A DNA stretch of 8,068 nt from an uncultured Oscillospiraceae bacterium (GCA_934623545.1 CAKTVN010000065.1:1-8068); one strand, 5' to 3'. Shown: positions 1 to 7,865, counted from the first letter of the stretch. Made by a program: numbers and translations. Notes: generated by a model from the letters alone, not told the origin.

Positions 1-871
1 ACTCCGGCTTATAGCCGGTCTTTTTCATCATGGGGATGGTGACGGAGCCGGTGGTGACGGTGTTGCCGACCGAGGAGCCGGAGACCATGCCGCACAGCGC
101 CGAGGAAATGACGGCGACCTTCGCCGGACCGCCGGAGGACCATCCGGCAAGGCGGTTTGCAAAGGAGATGAAGAAGCTTGCGATGCCTGTCCGCTCCAGG
201 AACGCGCCGAAGATGATGAACAGCACGATGTAGGTGTAGCAGACGTTGATCGGTGTGCCGATAACGCCGGAGGTGGTGTAGAACAGCTTATAGACGATAT
301 TTTGCAGCGCCTGATAGAAGGTGGCGTTGTAGCTGAGCTGGTTATAGAACGTGTAAACGAGCAGGACGCCCAGTACGCACAGGATGGGGACGCCGACGCA
401 GCGGCGGCAGAGCTCGACCAGCGTCAGAATGCCGATCACGCCCAGCACGACGTGGACCGGCTGGATGCGCGTGGCGAGCCGGATGAGCGTCATGGCGTTG
501 AAGGCAAAATACGCGAAGCAGCCCGTGCCGAGCAGCATCAGCACGATGTCATACCACGGCATGGAGTTGACATGTACGTGCCCCTTTTTAATGGGATAGG
601 TCAGATAGCCGATGAAGATGATCCACGCCAGAAACAGAGACAGGCGCGTCTCGGGAAGTCCCGAGAAAAACAGTGTCATGCCGATGCAGTACAGGCTGAA
701 GACGACCATGAGCGCACCGACGATCCAGCGCGGCGTGCCCTCCCAGACGCGGGTGTTGGATTCACGGTCATATTTCCGCATGACCGCGTCGAGATCCGCC
801 TGCTGCTCTTCGGTGAGCTGCGCCTTGACGGCGGCGTCCTCATGCTTGCGGGGTGCTTTTTCAGAACGCAT
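1..871 (-). CDS. TRAP transporter fused permease, TAXI type (N-terminal 290 residues, cut by window edge)
   Basis: This is the membrane component of a tripartite, ion-driven TRAP uptake system in which small (DctQ-like) and large (DctM-like) subunits are fused. Translation starts at ATG 871-869 behind GGAAGGAG, with about 8 nt spacing. An acidic and basic cytoplasmic-looking N-terminus of about 45 residues comes first. Hydrophobic segments follow near residues 49-70, 77-93, 107-127, 138-154, 160-176 and 211-226. The DctM-like part then begins. The stretch SGSSVGNTVTTGSVTIPMMK (residues 264-283) is the conserved motif of TAXI-associated permeases and supports the family call strongly. Complete relatives are usually well over 600 residues, so more than half the gene lies left of position 1. 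It is 163 bp downstream of the solute receptor gene, on the same strand, and presumably in the same transcript. Substrate unknown; C4-dicarboxylates or glutamate are only family precedents. Confidence 0.93.
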   Translation of the reverse strand, partial: MRSEKAPRKHEDAAVKAQLTEEQQADLDAVMRKYDRESNTRVWEGTPRWIVGALMVVFSLYCIGMTLFFSGLPETRLSLFLAWIIFIGYLTYPIKKGHVHVNSMPWYDIVLMLLGTGCFAYFAFNAMTLIRLATRIQPVHVVLGVIGILTLVELCRRCVGVPILCVLGVLLVYTFYNQLSYNATFYQALQNIVYKLFYTTSGVIGTPINVCYTYIVLFIIFGAFLERTGIASFFISFANRLAGWSSGGPAKVAVISSALCGMVSGSSVGNTVTTGSVTIPMMKKTGYKPE

Positions 872-905
872 TGTGTGTGCTCCTTCCTCTTGATCAGTAT
901 GAATG

Positions 906-941
906 CTCCCTTCTGCCCGGGAGGCGAGCCCGGCAGGGGAG
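906..941 (-). promoter_or_regulatory. Second GC-rich stem-loop between receptor and permease genes
   Basis: CTCCC (906-910) pairs with GGGAG (937-941). Inside it, CTGCC-GGG (913-921, one bulged C) pairs with CCCGGCAG (929-936) around a seven-base loop. It lies 25 bp before the 967-994 hairpin, so receptor mRNA would end in two successive stems before the permease ribosome site at about 881-887. No T-tract follows. The role is inferred, as for the neighbouring hairpin. Confidence 0.45.
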
Positions 942-966
942 GGGGAACGCTTCGCTCATACGGCGC

Positions 967-994
967 AGCCGCGGCAGGAGCGCCTGCCGCGGCT
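967..994 (-). promoter_or_regulatory. Perfect 12-bp stem-loop between receptor and permease genes
   Basis: AGCCGCGGCAGG at 967-978 and its exact complement at 983-994 enclose a four-base loop. It begins about 40 bp after the receptor stop codon. No T-run follows on the minus strand, so it is not a normal terminator. By analogy with hairpins after binding-protein genes in other transport operons, it may protect the receptor mRNA 3' end or partly limit transcription into the permease. That role is inference. Confidence 0.6.
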
Positions 995-1034
995 GAAAGC
1001 CGCTCAGTTTGCGTTAAGGATCGGGAATCGGATG

Positions 1035-2018
1035 TTACTTGGTGGGGACGGTATAGCCCTTCTCGGCGAAATACTTCGCCGCACCGGCGTGATAGGGGAC
1101 GGAGGTGACGGACGCTGCGAAGTCGAGGTTCAGCTCGCCGTATTTTGCGTGGCTGGAGACAAGACTCTCCGCATTGTCGAAGATGTCCTTCACGAAGCGG
1201 TAGATCGCGTCCTCAGAGACGTCGTCGCGCGCCAGAACGACCGCGCCGACTGCGACGGTGGTGATGTCGCCGTCCGTGTCGTAGACGTCGGCGGGGATGA
1301 CGGTCTTGGTGTAGTAGTCGGACGAGGCGCAGAGCGTTTCGATGTGCGCGTCGTCGAGGCTGACGAGATAGACGTCCTTGGTGGTAGCGAGATCCGTGAC
1401 GGCGGTGGTGGGCGCGCCCGCGACGATGAACGCGGCGTCGATCTTGCCGTCCTTGATGTCGTTGGCGCTGTCGCCGAAGGACTGGTAGGTCGGGATGATG
1501 TCCGCCTCGGTCAAGCCGTAGGCGCCGAGGATGTCAACAGCGTTGAAGTACACGCCGGAGCCACCGGCACCGATGGAGACACGCTTGCCCTCAAGGTCGG
1601 CGACCGTCTTGATCGAAGGATCGGTGGTAACGATCTGGACCTGCTCCATATAGAGCGCCGCGACGGTGGAGAAGCAGTCGACCTTGCCGCTTTCGGCGAA
1701 GAGGTTCGTGCCGTTGTAGGCGTAAGCCATGACGTCGGACTGGCAGAAGGCGAGGTCTGCATTGCCGTCCTCAAGCTCGAGGATGTTCGACTGTGAGCCG
1801 TTGCCGACGAGACCGACGACGTCGATGCCCGCGTTGTTGGTCGCGTGCTGCGCGATGGTGGAGCCGAAGGCGTAATAGGTGCCGGACTCGCCGCCAGTGA
1901 CAAAGCGGAGCTTCGCGCTCTTATTGGCTGTGCCGGACGCGGAATCGGAGCCGCCCGCACAGGCAGCAAGGCTCAGAACCAGAACCAGAGCCAGCAGAAT
2001 GGCGATACATTTTTTCAT
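1035..2018 (-). CDS. TAXI family TRAP transporter solute-binding lipoprotein
   Basis: This is the extracytoplasmic receptor of the TRAP system; it would capture the substrate and hand it to the permease encoded next. The 327-residue length is typical of the TAXI family. Residues 1-20 form a lipoprotein signal: MKK, a hydrophobic core, then a LAAC lipobox with Cys20 as the predicted lipidated residue. A Gly/Ser-rich linker follows. TAXI-typical stretches include FVTGGESGTYYAFG (39-52), NGSQSNILELEDGNADLAF, GAGGSGVYFNAVDILGAYGL in the middle, and VPYHAGAAKYFAEKG near the C-terminus. The start at 2018 is supported by GAGGAGGAAATATC immediately upstream. An intergenic promoter and a palindrome precede it. 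No substrate-specific residues can be assigned by eye; a soluble binding protein of another ABC or TRAP class is unlikely given these motifs and the downstream permease. Confidence 0.95.
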   Translation of the reverse strand: MKKCIAILLALVLVLSLAACAGGSDSASGTANKSAKLRFVTGGESGTYYAFGSTIAQHATNNAGIDVVGLVGNGSQSNILELEDGNADLAFCQSDVMAYAYNGTNLFAESGKVDCFSTVAALYMEQVQIVTTDPSIKTVADLEGKRVSIGAGGSGVYFNAVDILGAYGLTEADIIPTYQSFGDSANDIKDGKIDAAFIVAGAPTTAVTDLATTKDVYLVSLDDAHIETLCASSDYYTKTVIPADVYDTDGDITTVAVGAVVLARDDVSEDAIYRFVKDIFDNAESLVSSHAKYGELNLDFAASVTSVPYHAGAAKYFAEKGYTVPTK

Positions 2019-2069
2019 GATATTTCCTCCTCTTCGAGTTCCTGTTTATGGATTTCTCGTATGGGAGCT

Positions 2070-2098
2070 ACTATACACGATGAAACCGCATTTTGCAA
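2070..2098 (-). promoter_or_regulatory. Sigma-A-like promoter of the TAXI transporter operon
   Basis: On the minus strand, TTGCAA (2098-2093) and TATAGT (2075-2070) are separated by exactly 17 bp. That is close to the -35/-10 consensus at optimal spacing. Transcription would start near 2063, leaving a leader of about 45 nt that ends in the strong ribosome site. An AT-rich block lies directly upstream. Confidence 0.7.
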
Positions 2099-2110
2099 GA
2101 ATTAAATTGC

Positions 2111-2122
2111 ATTCACGTGAAT
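2111..2122. promoter_or_regulatory. Perfect 12-bp palindrome upstream of the TAXI promoter (candidate operator)
   Basis: ATTCACGTGAAT is a perfect palindrome lying 12 bp upstream of the -35 box, centred at roughly -53. That is a plausible position for a dimeric activator. A T/A-rich imperfect stem (about 2119-2143) abuts it. No regulator gene is visible nearby, so the binding protein is unknown. Confidence 0.35.
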
Positions 2123-2263
2123 CTTTTTTTCAGAAAAATTCAAATTATGCGCGAAATCATTCATTTTTGAAATAAAAGCACATAAAAATGAAGGAAAACG
2201 AATTTTGACTTGCATAATTGAGAAAGATGCGGCTGATATAAATTCAAATCGCCTGCAAAACAG
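2123..2263. other. AT-rich intergenic DNA without a recognisable gene
   Basis: This is the remaining part of the spacer between the glp terminator and the TAXI promoter. It is AT-rich with several A and T runs and no credible reading frame with a ribosome site on either strand. ATGCGGCTG at 2227-2235 repeats one arm of the adjacent terminator. A weak alternative minus-strand promoter (TTTCAA, 17 bp, CATAAT, ending near 2145) is possible but poorly supported. Confidence 0.5.
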
Positions 2264-2310
2264 AAAAAAGAAAGCCGCATGGAGCGCACATTCGTGCGTC
2301 TCATGCGGCT
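2264..2310 (-). terminator. Intrinsic terminator of the glycerol operon
   Basis: A 17-position stem (2294-2310 with 2273-2289) with one A-C mismatch and two G-U pairs closes a four-base loop. On the minus strand it is followed by TTTCTTTTTT. This is a strong rho-independent terminator for transcripts coming from glpP, and it insulates the TAXI promoter. It lies about 340 bp beyond the present glpP stop codon, an unusually long gap explained by the inserted element at 2330-2653. Confidence 0.85.
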
Positions 2311-2329
2311 GCTTTGCGCAATATTGACT

Positions 2330-2417
2330 TAGGGTGTATTCTTCCAACTCCCAATGCACCCGGACAGCGGGTCTTTTCGCGCTGTGCGGCGTCAGTTTTC
2401 CTTGACTTATACTGATA
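2330..2417 (+). repeat. Left terminal inverted repeat of the MITE-like element
   Basis: It starts TAGGGTGT and runs to ATACTGAT at 2409-2416. It is imperfectly complementary to 2566-2653 as detailed for the element. The divergence between the arms suggests an old insertion or a structure conserved only in part. Confidence 0.6.
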
Positions 2418-2558
2418 TTCAATTAAAAACTTTCATTCATGGAATGGAAGTTCTTAATATGAAGATCATTATGAGACGCGATTGCGTGATTTTATCAAAA
2501 TCACGGAATCGGTTACGCCAAAGGCGGAACCTTTCTGATTAAAGAATTTAATCAGAAA
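2414..2558. repeat. Four consecutive hairpins with trinucleotide loops
   Basis: Four stems follow one another. The first is 2414-2467, loop ATG, with an 11-bp core stem extended outwards by further pairs broken by mismatches and a bulge. The second is 2479-2511, loop ATC, with a perfect 9-bp core (2485-2505) extended by CGATT/AATCG. The third is 2511-2531, loop AAA, 4+4 bp around one mismatch. The fourth is 2532-2558, loop GAA, a perfect 12-bp stem. They fill most of the space between the two terminal repeats. They could be recombinase or RNA-binding substrates; nothing identifies which. Confidence 0.65.
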
Positions 2559-2565
2559 ATAGTAT

Positions 2566-2653
2566 TACATCAGTATTCCTGCGGGAAAATGTCTTGCTCA
2601 GCGCGAGAATTCCTCGCTGCCGGTCACATTTTCATTTTTCAGATAACACCCTA
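2566..2653 (-). repeat. Right terminal inverted repeat of the MITE-like element
   Basis: Read on the minus strand from 2653, it begins TAGGGTGT and reaches ATACTGAT at 2576-2569. Besides pairing with the left arm, it contains a nested local fold: GAAAATGT (2584-2591) complements ACATTTTC (2626-2633). The outermost bases are shared with the glpP stop codon. Confidence 0.6.
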
Positions 2654-3207
2654 TGCGTTCCAAAGCGCCGCGTCGGTCGTCGACACGGCGACGGCGCCCG
2701 CGTCGAGCGCCGCGAGCACGTCCTTCTTCTGCGAGAGCAGCCCGCCCGCGATCACGGGCGTGCTGACGCTGGCGCAGATGCGCCGCAGCACGTCCGGCAT
2801 CACGCCGGGCAGAATTTCGAGCACATCCGGCTCCACGATGCAGCGGTCGCGCCGGAGACTTTCCAGCGCCATCGAGTCGATCACGAACACGCGCAGCACG
2901 CTGAACAGCCCCAGCTCCTTTGCCCGGCGGATGAGCGTCGGGCGCGTGGAGATGATGCCGCCCGCGCTCGTGGTCTTTGCAATGAAATCGACGGCGATCT
3001 CGCGTGGGCTGAGCCCATTCACGAGATCGATGTGTACGACGGGGAATTTCCCGGCGCGGCGGACCTGTTCGGTCAGCTCCGCGACGTTCAGAAGGTCGCC
3101 GAACAGCAGAAACACGACCTCGCATTCCGATGCGAGCGCCTGCGCAAGCTGTGCCTCGTTCTTGACGGCGGCAATGACCGGACAGGCAGAGAGCTCCGGC
3201 GCGCGCA

Positions 3208-3208
<1 letters not shown>
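2651..3208 (-). CDS. glpP: Glycerol-3-phosphate-responsive antiterminator GlpP
   Basis: GlpP is an RNA-binding regulator that, with bound glycerol 3-phosphate, allows transcription past leader terminators of glycerol genes. The 185-residue length fits the family. Recognisable family stretches are PVIAAVKN (10-17), VVFLLFGDLLNV, FPVVHIDLVNGLSPRE, FIAKTTSAGGIISTRPTLIR (a likely phosphate-binding and lysine-containing core of the TIM-barrel-like fold), VFVIDSMALES, EPDVLEILPGVMPDV and the C-terminal PVIAGGLLSQKKDVLAALDA. The start ATG 3208-3206 overlaps the glpK stop by one base (TAATG), with GGAGGAG 8 nt upstream inside glpK, so translation is probably coupled. It is the last gene of the operon, downstream of the leader terminator it should control. 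Its stop codon TAG is formed at the junction with the 2330-2653 element; an uninterrupted version would read TAA. Confidence 0.94.
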
Positions 3209-4740
<1,532 letters not shown>

Positions 4741-5085
4741 TTACATGGATTTGCAGGCGACGATGGAAACGTCGGTGCCGAAGATGTGCGGCACGATCAC
4801 GTCGCCGACCTTGACCGGCGCGTGGACGTACACACCGTCCAGCAGCGCCATGACGTCAAAGACGCGGCTTTTATCGATGGCGGCGCTGGTCTTGACCGGA
4901 AGGCGGCAGCCGGACGCGCCCTCGATGCGCACGGTGCTCGTCACCATCCGCACCGGGTGCAGCAACTCCGCCTTGCCGTACTGCGCGCCGCGTTCGCATT
5001 TGTTTCCGGTTACATTATAACCGTTCTCCTCGTCCACTTTCAAGTGGCATCCGTTCGGGCAGACGATGCAGATGAGCTCTTTCAT
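4741..5085 (-). CDS. DUF1667 four-cysteine protein, probable small subunit of the redox module
   Basis: This 114-residue protein matches the DUF1667 pattern of a short cysteine-rich N-terminus followed by a mainly beta-looking body. Cys6, Cys9, Cys13 and Cys30 (CIVCPNGC...NKC) form a likely metal or iron-sulfur site. Phrases such as NKCERGAQYGKAELLHPVRM, VRIEGA and LPVKTSAAI are typical of the family as I recall it. The start at 5085 overlaps the preceding oxidoreductase stop by ATGA, and a GGAGG ribosome site lies inside that gene. The constant linkage to two flavoproteins and glpK suggests a third component of an alternative glycerol-3-phosphate dehydrogenase, possibly carrying electrons. 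That is inference from context; no biochemical role can be read from the sequence alone. Confidence 0.88.
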   Translation of the reverse strand: MKELICIVCPNGCHLKVDEENGYNVTGNKCERGAQYGKAELLHPVRMVTSTVRIEGASGCRLPVKTSAAIDKSRVFDVMALLDGVYVHAPVKVGDVIVPHIFGTDVSIVACKSM

Positions 5086-6347
5086 TCCGAAACCTCCTCA
5101 CACGAGACCGTCAGCGTGCCGCCCTCCGCCTTTTCAAGCAGGACGCGCGGCAGCGTGATGTGCTCCATCTCACCGGGCGCCATGTGCTGGCGCGAGAATT
5201 TTGCGACGACTGTGCCCGCCTCATCCGTGACCAGCACGCGGCTTTTTGCGAAGCTGCGGTTGACGCGGAAGGAGACCTCTGTCTTGTCTCCCATCGCACC
5301 CAGTCGAATGCGCTGCGGGACGGTGTAGGTCACGCACGCGCCGCAGGTGGTCGCGAAGACCTTTCCCTCAGCGGCAGCTCCCTGCAAAACGTACTGCGCC
5401 GCGCTGCGCCCGGCTTTTTCCGCCTCGGCGGTCACAAAGTCGACCAGATCGTGTACGTGGACCACGTTTCCGCAGGCGAAAACGCCGGGAATGGAGGTCT
5501 CCATGTTTTCAAATACGCACGGACCGTTCGTGCGGCGGTCCATTTCGATCCCGGCGCGGCGGGTCAGCTCGTTTTCCGGGATCAAGCCGACCGACAGCAG
5601 CAGCGTGTCGCAGTCGAAGACCATCTCCGTGCCGGGGATCGGGCGGCGGTCCGCGCCGACCTTCGATACGACGACGCGCTCGAGCCGGTCCTTGCCCTGA
5701 ATGTCGGTGATGGTGTGGCTGAGATAGAGCGGGATGTCAAAATCGTGCAGGCACTGGACGATGTTGCGGTTGAGCCCCGAGGAATAGGGCATCAGCTCCA
5801 CACACGCGAGGACCTTCGCTCCCTCGAGGGTCATGCGCCGCGCCATGATCAGCCCGATGTCGCCCGAGCCGAGGATGACGATGCGCTTGCCGACCATGTG
5901 CCCCTCGATGTTTACATAACGCTGCGCCGCGCCGGCGGTCAGAATGCCGGAGCAGCGCGTCCCGGGGATGGAGATCGCGCCGCGCGTGCGCTCGCGGCAG
6001 CCCATCGCAAGCACGATCGCCTGCGCCGAAAGGGTCTGATAGCCGCTGGTATTCACGCAGTGGATGACCTTGTCCGGCGTCACGTCGAGCACCATTGTGT
6101 CCGACAGCACGCGCACGGAGGTGGAGCGGAGCATTTCGAGGAAGCGCCCGGCGTATTCCGGACCGGTCAGCTCCTCCTTGAAGTGATGCAGCCCGAAGCC
6201 GTTGTGGATGCACTGGTTGAGAATGCCGCCGAGCTCACGGTCGCGCTCCAGAATGAGAATGTCGCGAAGCCCTGCGTCATAGGCTGCGCACGCCGCGGCA
6301 AGTCCTGCGGGACCGCCGCCGATGATGGCAAGCTGACAGGTGTTCAT
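5082..6347 (-). CDS. FAD/NAD(P)-dependent oxidoreductase, second subunit of the glycerol-3-phosphate redox module
   Basis: This 421-residue flavoprotein has two nucleotide-binding folds. The first is an N-terminal FAD site, IIGGGPAGLAAA (GGGPAG at 10-15). The second is an NAD(P)-type site, IVILGSGDIGLIMARR (glycines 160, 162 and 165). The second FAD signature is IPGVFACGNVVHVHD (about 286-300). GGILNQCIHNGFG (40-52) and LTGPEYAGRF (60-69) are typical of the pyridine-nucleotide oxidoreductases that pair with GlpA-like proteins. A small C-terminal domain from about 330 contains TTCGACVTY. It overlaps both neighbours by 4 bp (ATGA at 6347-6344 and 5085-5082), pointing to stoichiometric synthesis. 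A plausible role is passing electrons from the GlpA-like subunit to NAD(P)+ or another carrier; which acceptor is used is unknown. Confidence 0.92.
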   Translation of the reverse strand: MNTCQLAIIGGGPAGLAAACAAYDAGLRDILILERDRELGGILNQCIHNGFGLHHFKEELTGPEYAGRFLEMLRSTSVRVLSDTMVLDVTPDKVIHCVNTSGYQTLSAQAIVLAMGCRERTRGAISIPGTRCSGILTAGAAQRYVNIEGHMVGKRIVILGSGDIGLIMARRMTLEGAKVLACVELMPYSSGLNRNIVQCLHDFDIPLYLSHTITDIQGKDRLERVVVSKVGADRRPIPGTEMVFDCDTLLLSVGLIPENELTRRAGIEMDRRTNGPCVFENMETSIPGVFACGNVVHVHDLVDFVTAEAEKAGRSAAQYVLQGAAAEGKVFATTCGACVTYTVPQRIRLGAMGDKTEVSFRVNRSFAKSRVLVTDEAGTVVAKFSRQHMAPGEMEHITLPRVLLEKAEGGTLTVSCEEVSE

Positions 6348-7783
6348 TTCTGTGCGCCTCCTTTTGTCTCTCCGGTCAGAATGTAGCTTCCGGGCTGGTC
6401 CAGCAGGATCTGCTCCATCGGTACGCCGAGCTCACGCGCGAGAATTTCCTGTACGCGCGGTCCGCAGAAGCCGCCCTGGCAGCGTCCCATGCCCGCACCG
6501 ACGCGGCGCTTGACACCGTTGATGGTGGTGGGCGGAACGGGAGAGTGGATGGCTGCGACGATCTCGCCCTCGGTGACGGTCTCGCAGCGGCAGATCACGC
6601 GCCCGTAGAGCGGGTCTTCGGCGATCAGCGCATTTTTTTCTTCGGCGGAAAGCTCATGAAAGCGAATGCGCCTGCGCGTGTCGATGAACTGCGCCTTTTC
6701 ATGCAGCGGCATTTTTTCCGCCAGCCACGCGGCAGCCTCCTTCGCGATCGCGGGCGCAGAGGAGAGACCGGGGCTCTTGATCCCCGCCAGCTCGTAGAAG
6801 CCGGGGACAGTTTTACTTTCGCCGATGAGGAAATCGTCCTCAGAATGGTTGGCACGGACACCGGAGAAATTGCGGATATTGTCGCGGAAGGAGATCGACG
6901 GGACGGACTTGAGCGCCATTTCCCGCACGAAGGCAAGACCCTCCGCAGTGTTTTTCGTATCGTCCGGGTCTGAGATGTTGACGGCGTTCGGTCCGACGAT
7001 CAGATTGCCGTGCACCGTCGGGGAGACGAGCACGCCCTTGCCGTTTTCGTTCGGGCACTGGAAGATGACCGAGTGTACGCGCGTGCCCTCCGACTTATCC
7101 AGCAGGAAGTATTCGCCGCGGTTCGGCTGGATTTTGAAGTCCGCGCAGCCGAGCATCGCGGCAATGTCCTCGCAGTGGCAGCCCGCCGCGTTCAGAACAT
7201 AGCGGCTTTCAAAGCTGCCCTTCGGCGTCTCGGCTGTAAAATGCCCGTCCGTATATTGCAGTGCCGTTACCGGCGCTTCGAGATGCAGCTGCGTCCCATT
7301 GCGGACTGCCGTTTCGATCAGCGCGAGCGTCAGCTCCCACGGAGAGATGACGCCTGCCGTCGGCGCCCAGAGCGAGCCGCAGACCGCGTCCGAAAGATTC
7401 GGCTCCATTGCGTGCGCCTCTGCGCCGGAGAGCAGCTTCAGCCCCGGCACGCCGTTTTGCACGCCGCGTTCGTAAAGCGTGCGCAGCGTCCCGACCTCCT
7501 TCTCGCTGAATGCCAGCACGTGGCTGCCGATCTGCCGGAAGGGAACGTCGAGCTTCTTGCACAGCTCCGGCATCAGCCGGTTTCCCTCCACGTTGAGCCG
7601 TGCCATATTCGTGCCCGGATGGGGGTCATAGCCGGCATGGACAATGGCGGAATTTGCCTTGCTGGTGCCGTTGGCTACGTCGTTGCTCTTTTCGAGCACC
7701 ACGACGGAGAGCTCGTAGCGCGACAGCTCATACGCGCACGCCGCGCCGACCACACCGCAGCCGATGATGATGACGTCAAACAT
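6344..7783 (-). CDS. GlpA-like FAD-dependent oxidoreductase with C-terminal Bfd-type [2Fe-2S] domain (probable glycerol-3-phosphate dehydrogenase)
   Basis: This is the probable catalytic subunit, a DAO-type flavoprotein oxidising glycerol 3-phosphate to dihydroxyacetone phosphate. The N-terminal FAD fold is FDVIIIGCGVVGAACAYELS, followed by VVVLEK and the conserved SKANSAIVHAGYDPHPGT. The middle carries NRGEYFLLDK, SPTVHGNLIVGPNA and ELAGIKSPGLSSAPAIA, as in the GlpA family. The C-terminus has four cysteines, CRC (398, 400) and CQGGFC (435, 440), the Bfd-like iron-sulfur pattern. I chose ATG 7783 (479 residues). GAGGTGA lies 6-7 nt upstream of it, and the protein then begins MFDVIIIG as relatives do. 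An upstream GTG at 7792 falls inside that ribosome site. It is the first gene of the operon, directly after the leader terminator, and overlaps the next gene by ATGA. L-2-hydroxyglutarate oxidase-type activity is an alternative, but linkage to glpK and glpP argues for glycerol 3-phosphate. Confidence 0.93.
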   Translation of the reverse strand: MFDVIIIGCGVVGAACAYELSRYELSVVVLEKSNDVANGTSKANSAIVHAGYDPHPGTNMARLNVEGNRLMPELCKKLDVPFRQIGSHVLAFSEKEVGTLRTLYERGVQNGVPGLKLLSGAEAHAMEPNLSDAVCGSLWAPTAGVISPWELTLALIETAVRNGTQLHLEAPVTALQYTDGHFTAETPKGSFESRYVLNAAGCHCEDIAAMLGCADFKIQPNRGEYFLLDKSEGTRVHSVIFQCPNENGKGVLVSPTVHGNLIVGPNAVNISDPDDTKNTAEGLAFVREMALKSVPSISFRDNIRNFSGVRANHSEDDFLIGESKTVPGFYELAGIKSPGLSSAPAIAKEAAAWLAEKMPLHEKAQFIDTRRRIRFHELSAEEKNALIAEDPLYGRVICRCETVTEGEIVAAIHSPVPPTTINGVKRRVGAGMGRCQGGFCGPRVQEILARELGVPMEQILLDQPGSYILTGETKGGAQK

Positions 7784-7802
7784 GAAATTCACCTCAACTC
7801 AT

Positions 7803-7847
7803 AAAAAATGAGCGCAACAAAACAGCAAGGCGCTGCTTGTTACACTC
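7803..7847 (-). terminator. Leader terminator of the glp operon (candidate GlpP antitermination target)
   Basis: On the minus strand, GAGTGTAACAA (7847-7837) pairs with TTGTTGCGCTC (7820-7810), with two G-U pairs. CAGC and GCTG pair further in, around a GCCTT loop. TTTTTT (7808-7803) follows after one base. This complete intrinsic terminator lies about 20 nt upstream of the first start codon, between promoter and gene. A shorter alternative pairing, CAACAA (7855-7860) with TTGTTA (7837-7842), would use the same 5' arm and could act as an antiterminator. GlpP, encoded last in the operon, is known in Bacillus to act on such leaders. Confidence 0.85.
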
Positions 7848-7865
7848 AAACTCTCAACAATGTTT

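Larger units (their letters stand above)
2330..2653. mobile_element. MITE-like non-coding element with long terminal inverted repeats and TA ends
   Basis: The left end (2330 rightwards) and the reverse complement of the right end (2653 leftwards) align over about 88 bp. TAGGGTGT is identical in the first 8 positions. AATG, CCGG and TCGCGCTG (2377-2384 versus 2599-2606) match at the same offsets, and CAGCG, TTTTCC and ATACTGAT (2409-2416 versus 2569-2576) match after 1-2 bp shifts. Over the first 58 ungapped positions I count about 36 identities. Each edge carries TA, so the core 2332-2651 could be a TA-target insertion of the IS630/Tc1-mariner style. The interior has no gene but four consecutive hairpins. 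It is AT-richer than the flanking genes. The right edge forms the glpP stop codon (TAG). No transposase is present, so it would be non-autonomous. An alternative is a structured non-coding RNA in the operon 3' region. Confidence 0.6.

Noticed and set aside
302..1796. Plus-strand frames opposite the TRAP permease and receptor
   Set aside because: They overlap well-supported minus-strand genes and show no recognisable protein features.
2019..2062. Riboswitch in the TAXI leader
   Set aside because: The predicted leader is only about 45 nt and shows no conserved aptamer pattern that I recognise.
2227..2311. Repeat of ATGCGGCTG (2227-2235 and 2303-2311) as an attenuator switch
   Set aside because: The second copy is simply a terminator arm, and the first lies upstream of the TAXI promoter where no shared transcript is expected; probably coincidental.
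2354..2542. Possible 62-codon plus-strand gene within the intergenic element
   Set aside because: No ribosome site, and the frame runs through hairpin sequences; structure explains the region better.
2414..2558. CRISPR array
   Set aside because: The hairpins are different sequences, not a repeated unit with regular spacers, and no cas genes are present.
5160..6386. Plus-strand open frame opposite the FAD/NAD(P) oxidoreductase
   Set aside because: Antisense to a gene with two clear nucleotide-binding motifs; low-complexity shadow composition.
7784..7792. GTG start at 7792 giving a nine-base longer GlpA-like protein
   Set aside because: The GTG lies inside the GAGGTGA ribosome site that is ideally spaced for ATG 7783, and relatives begin at MFDVIIIG.
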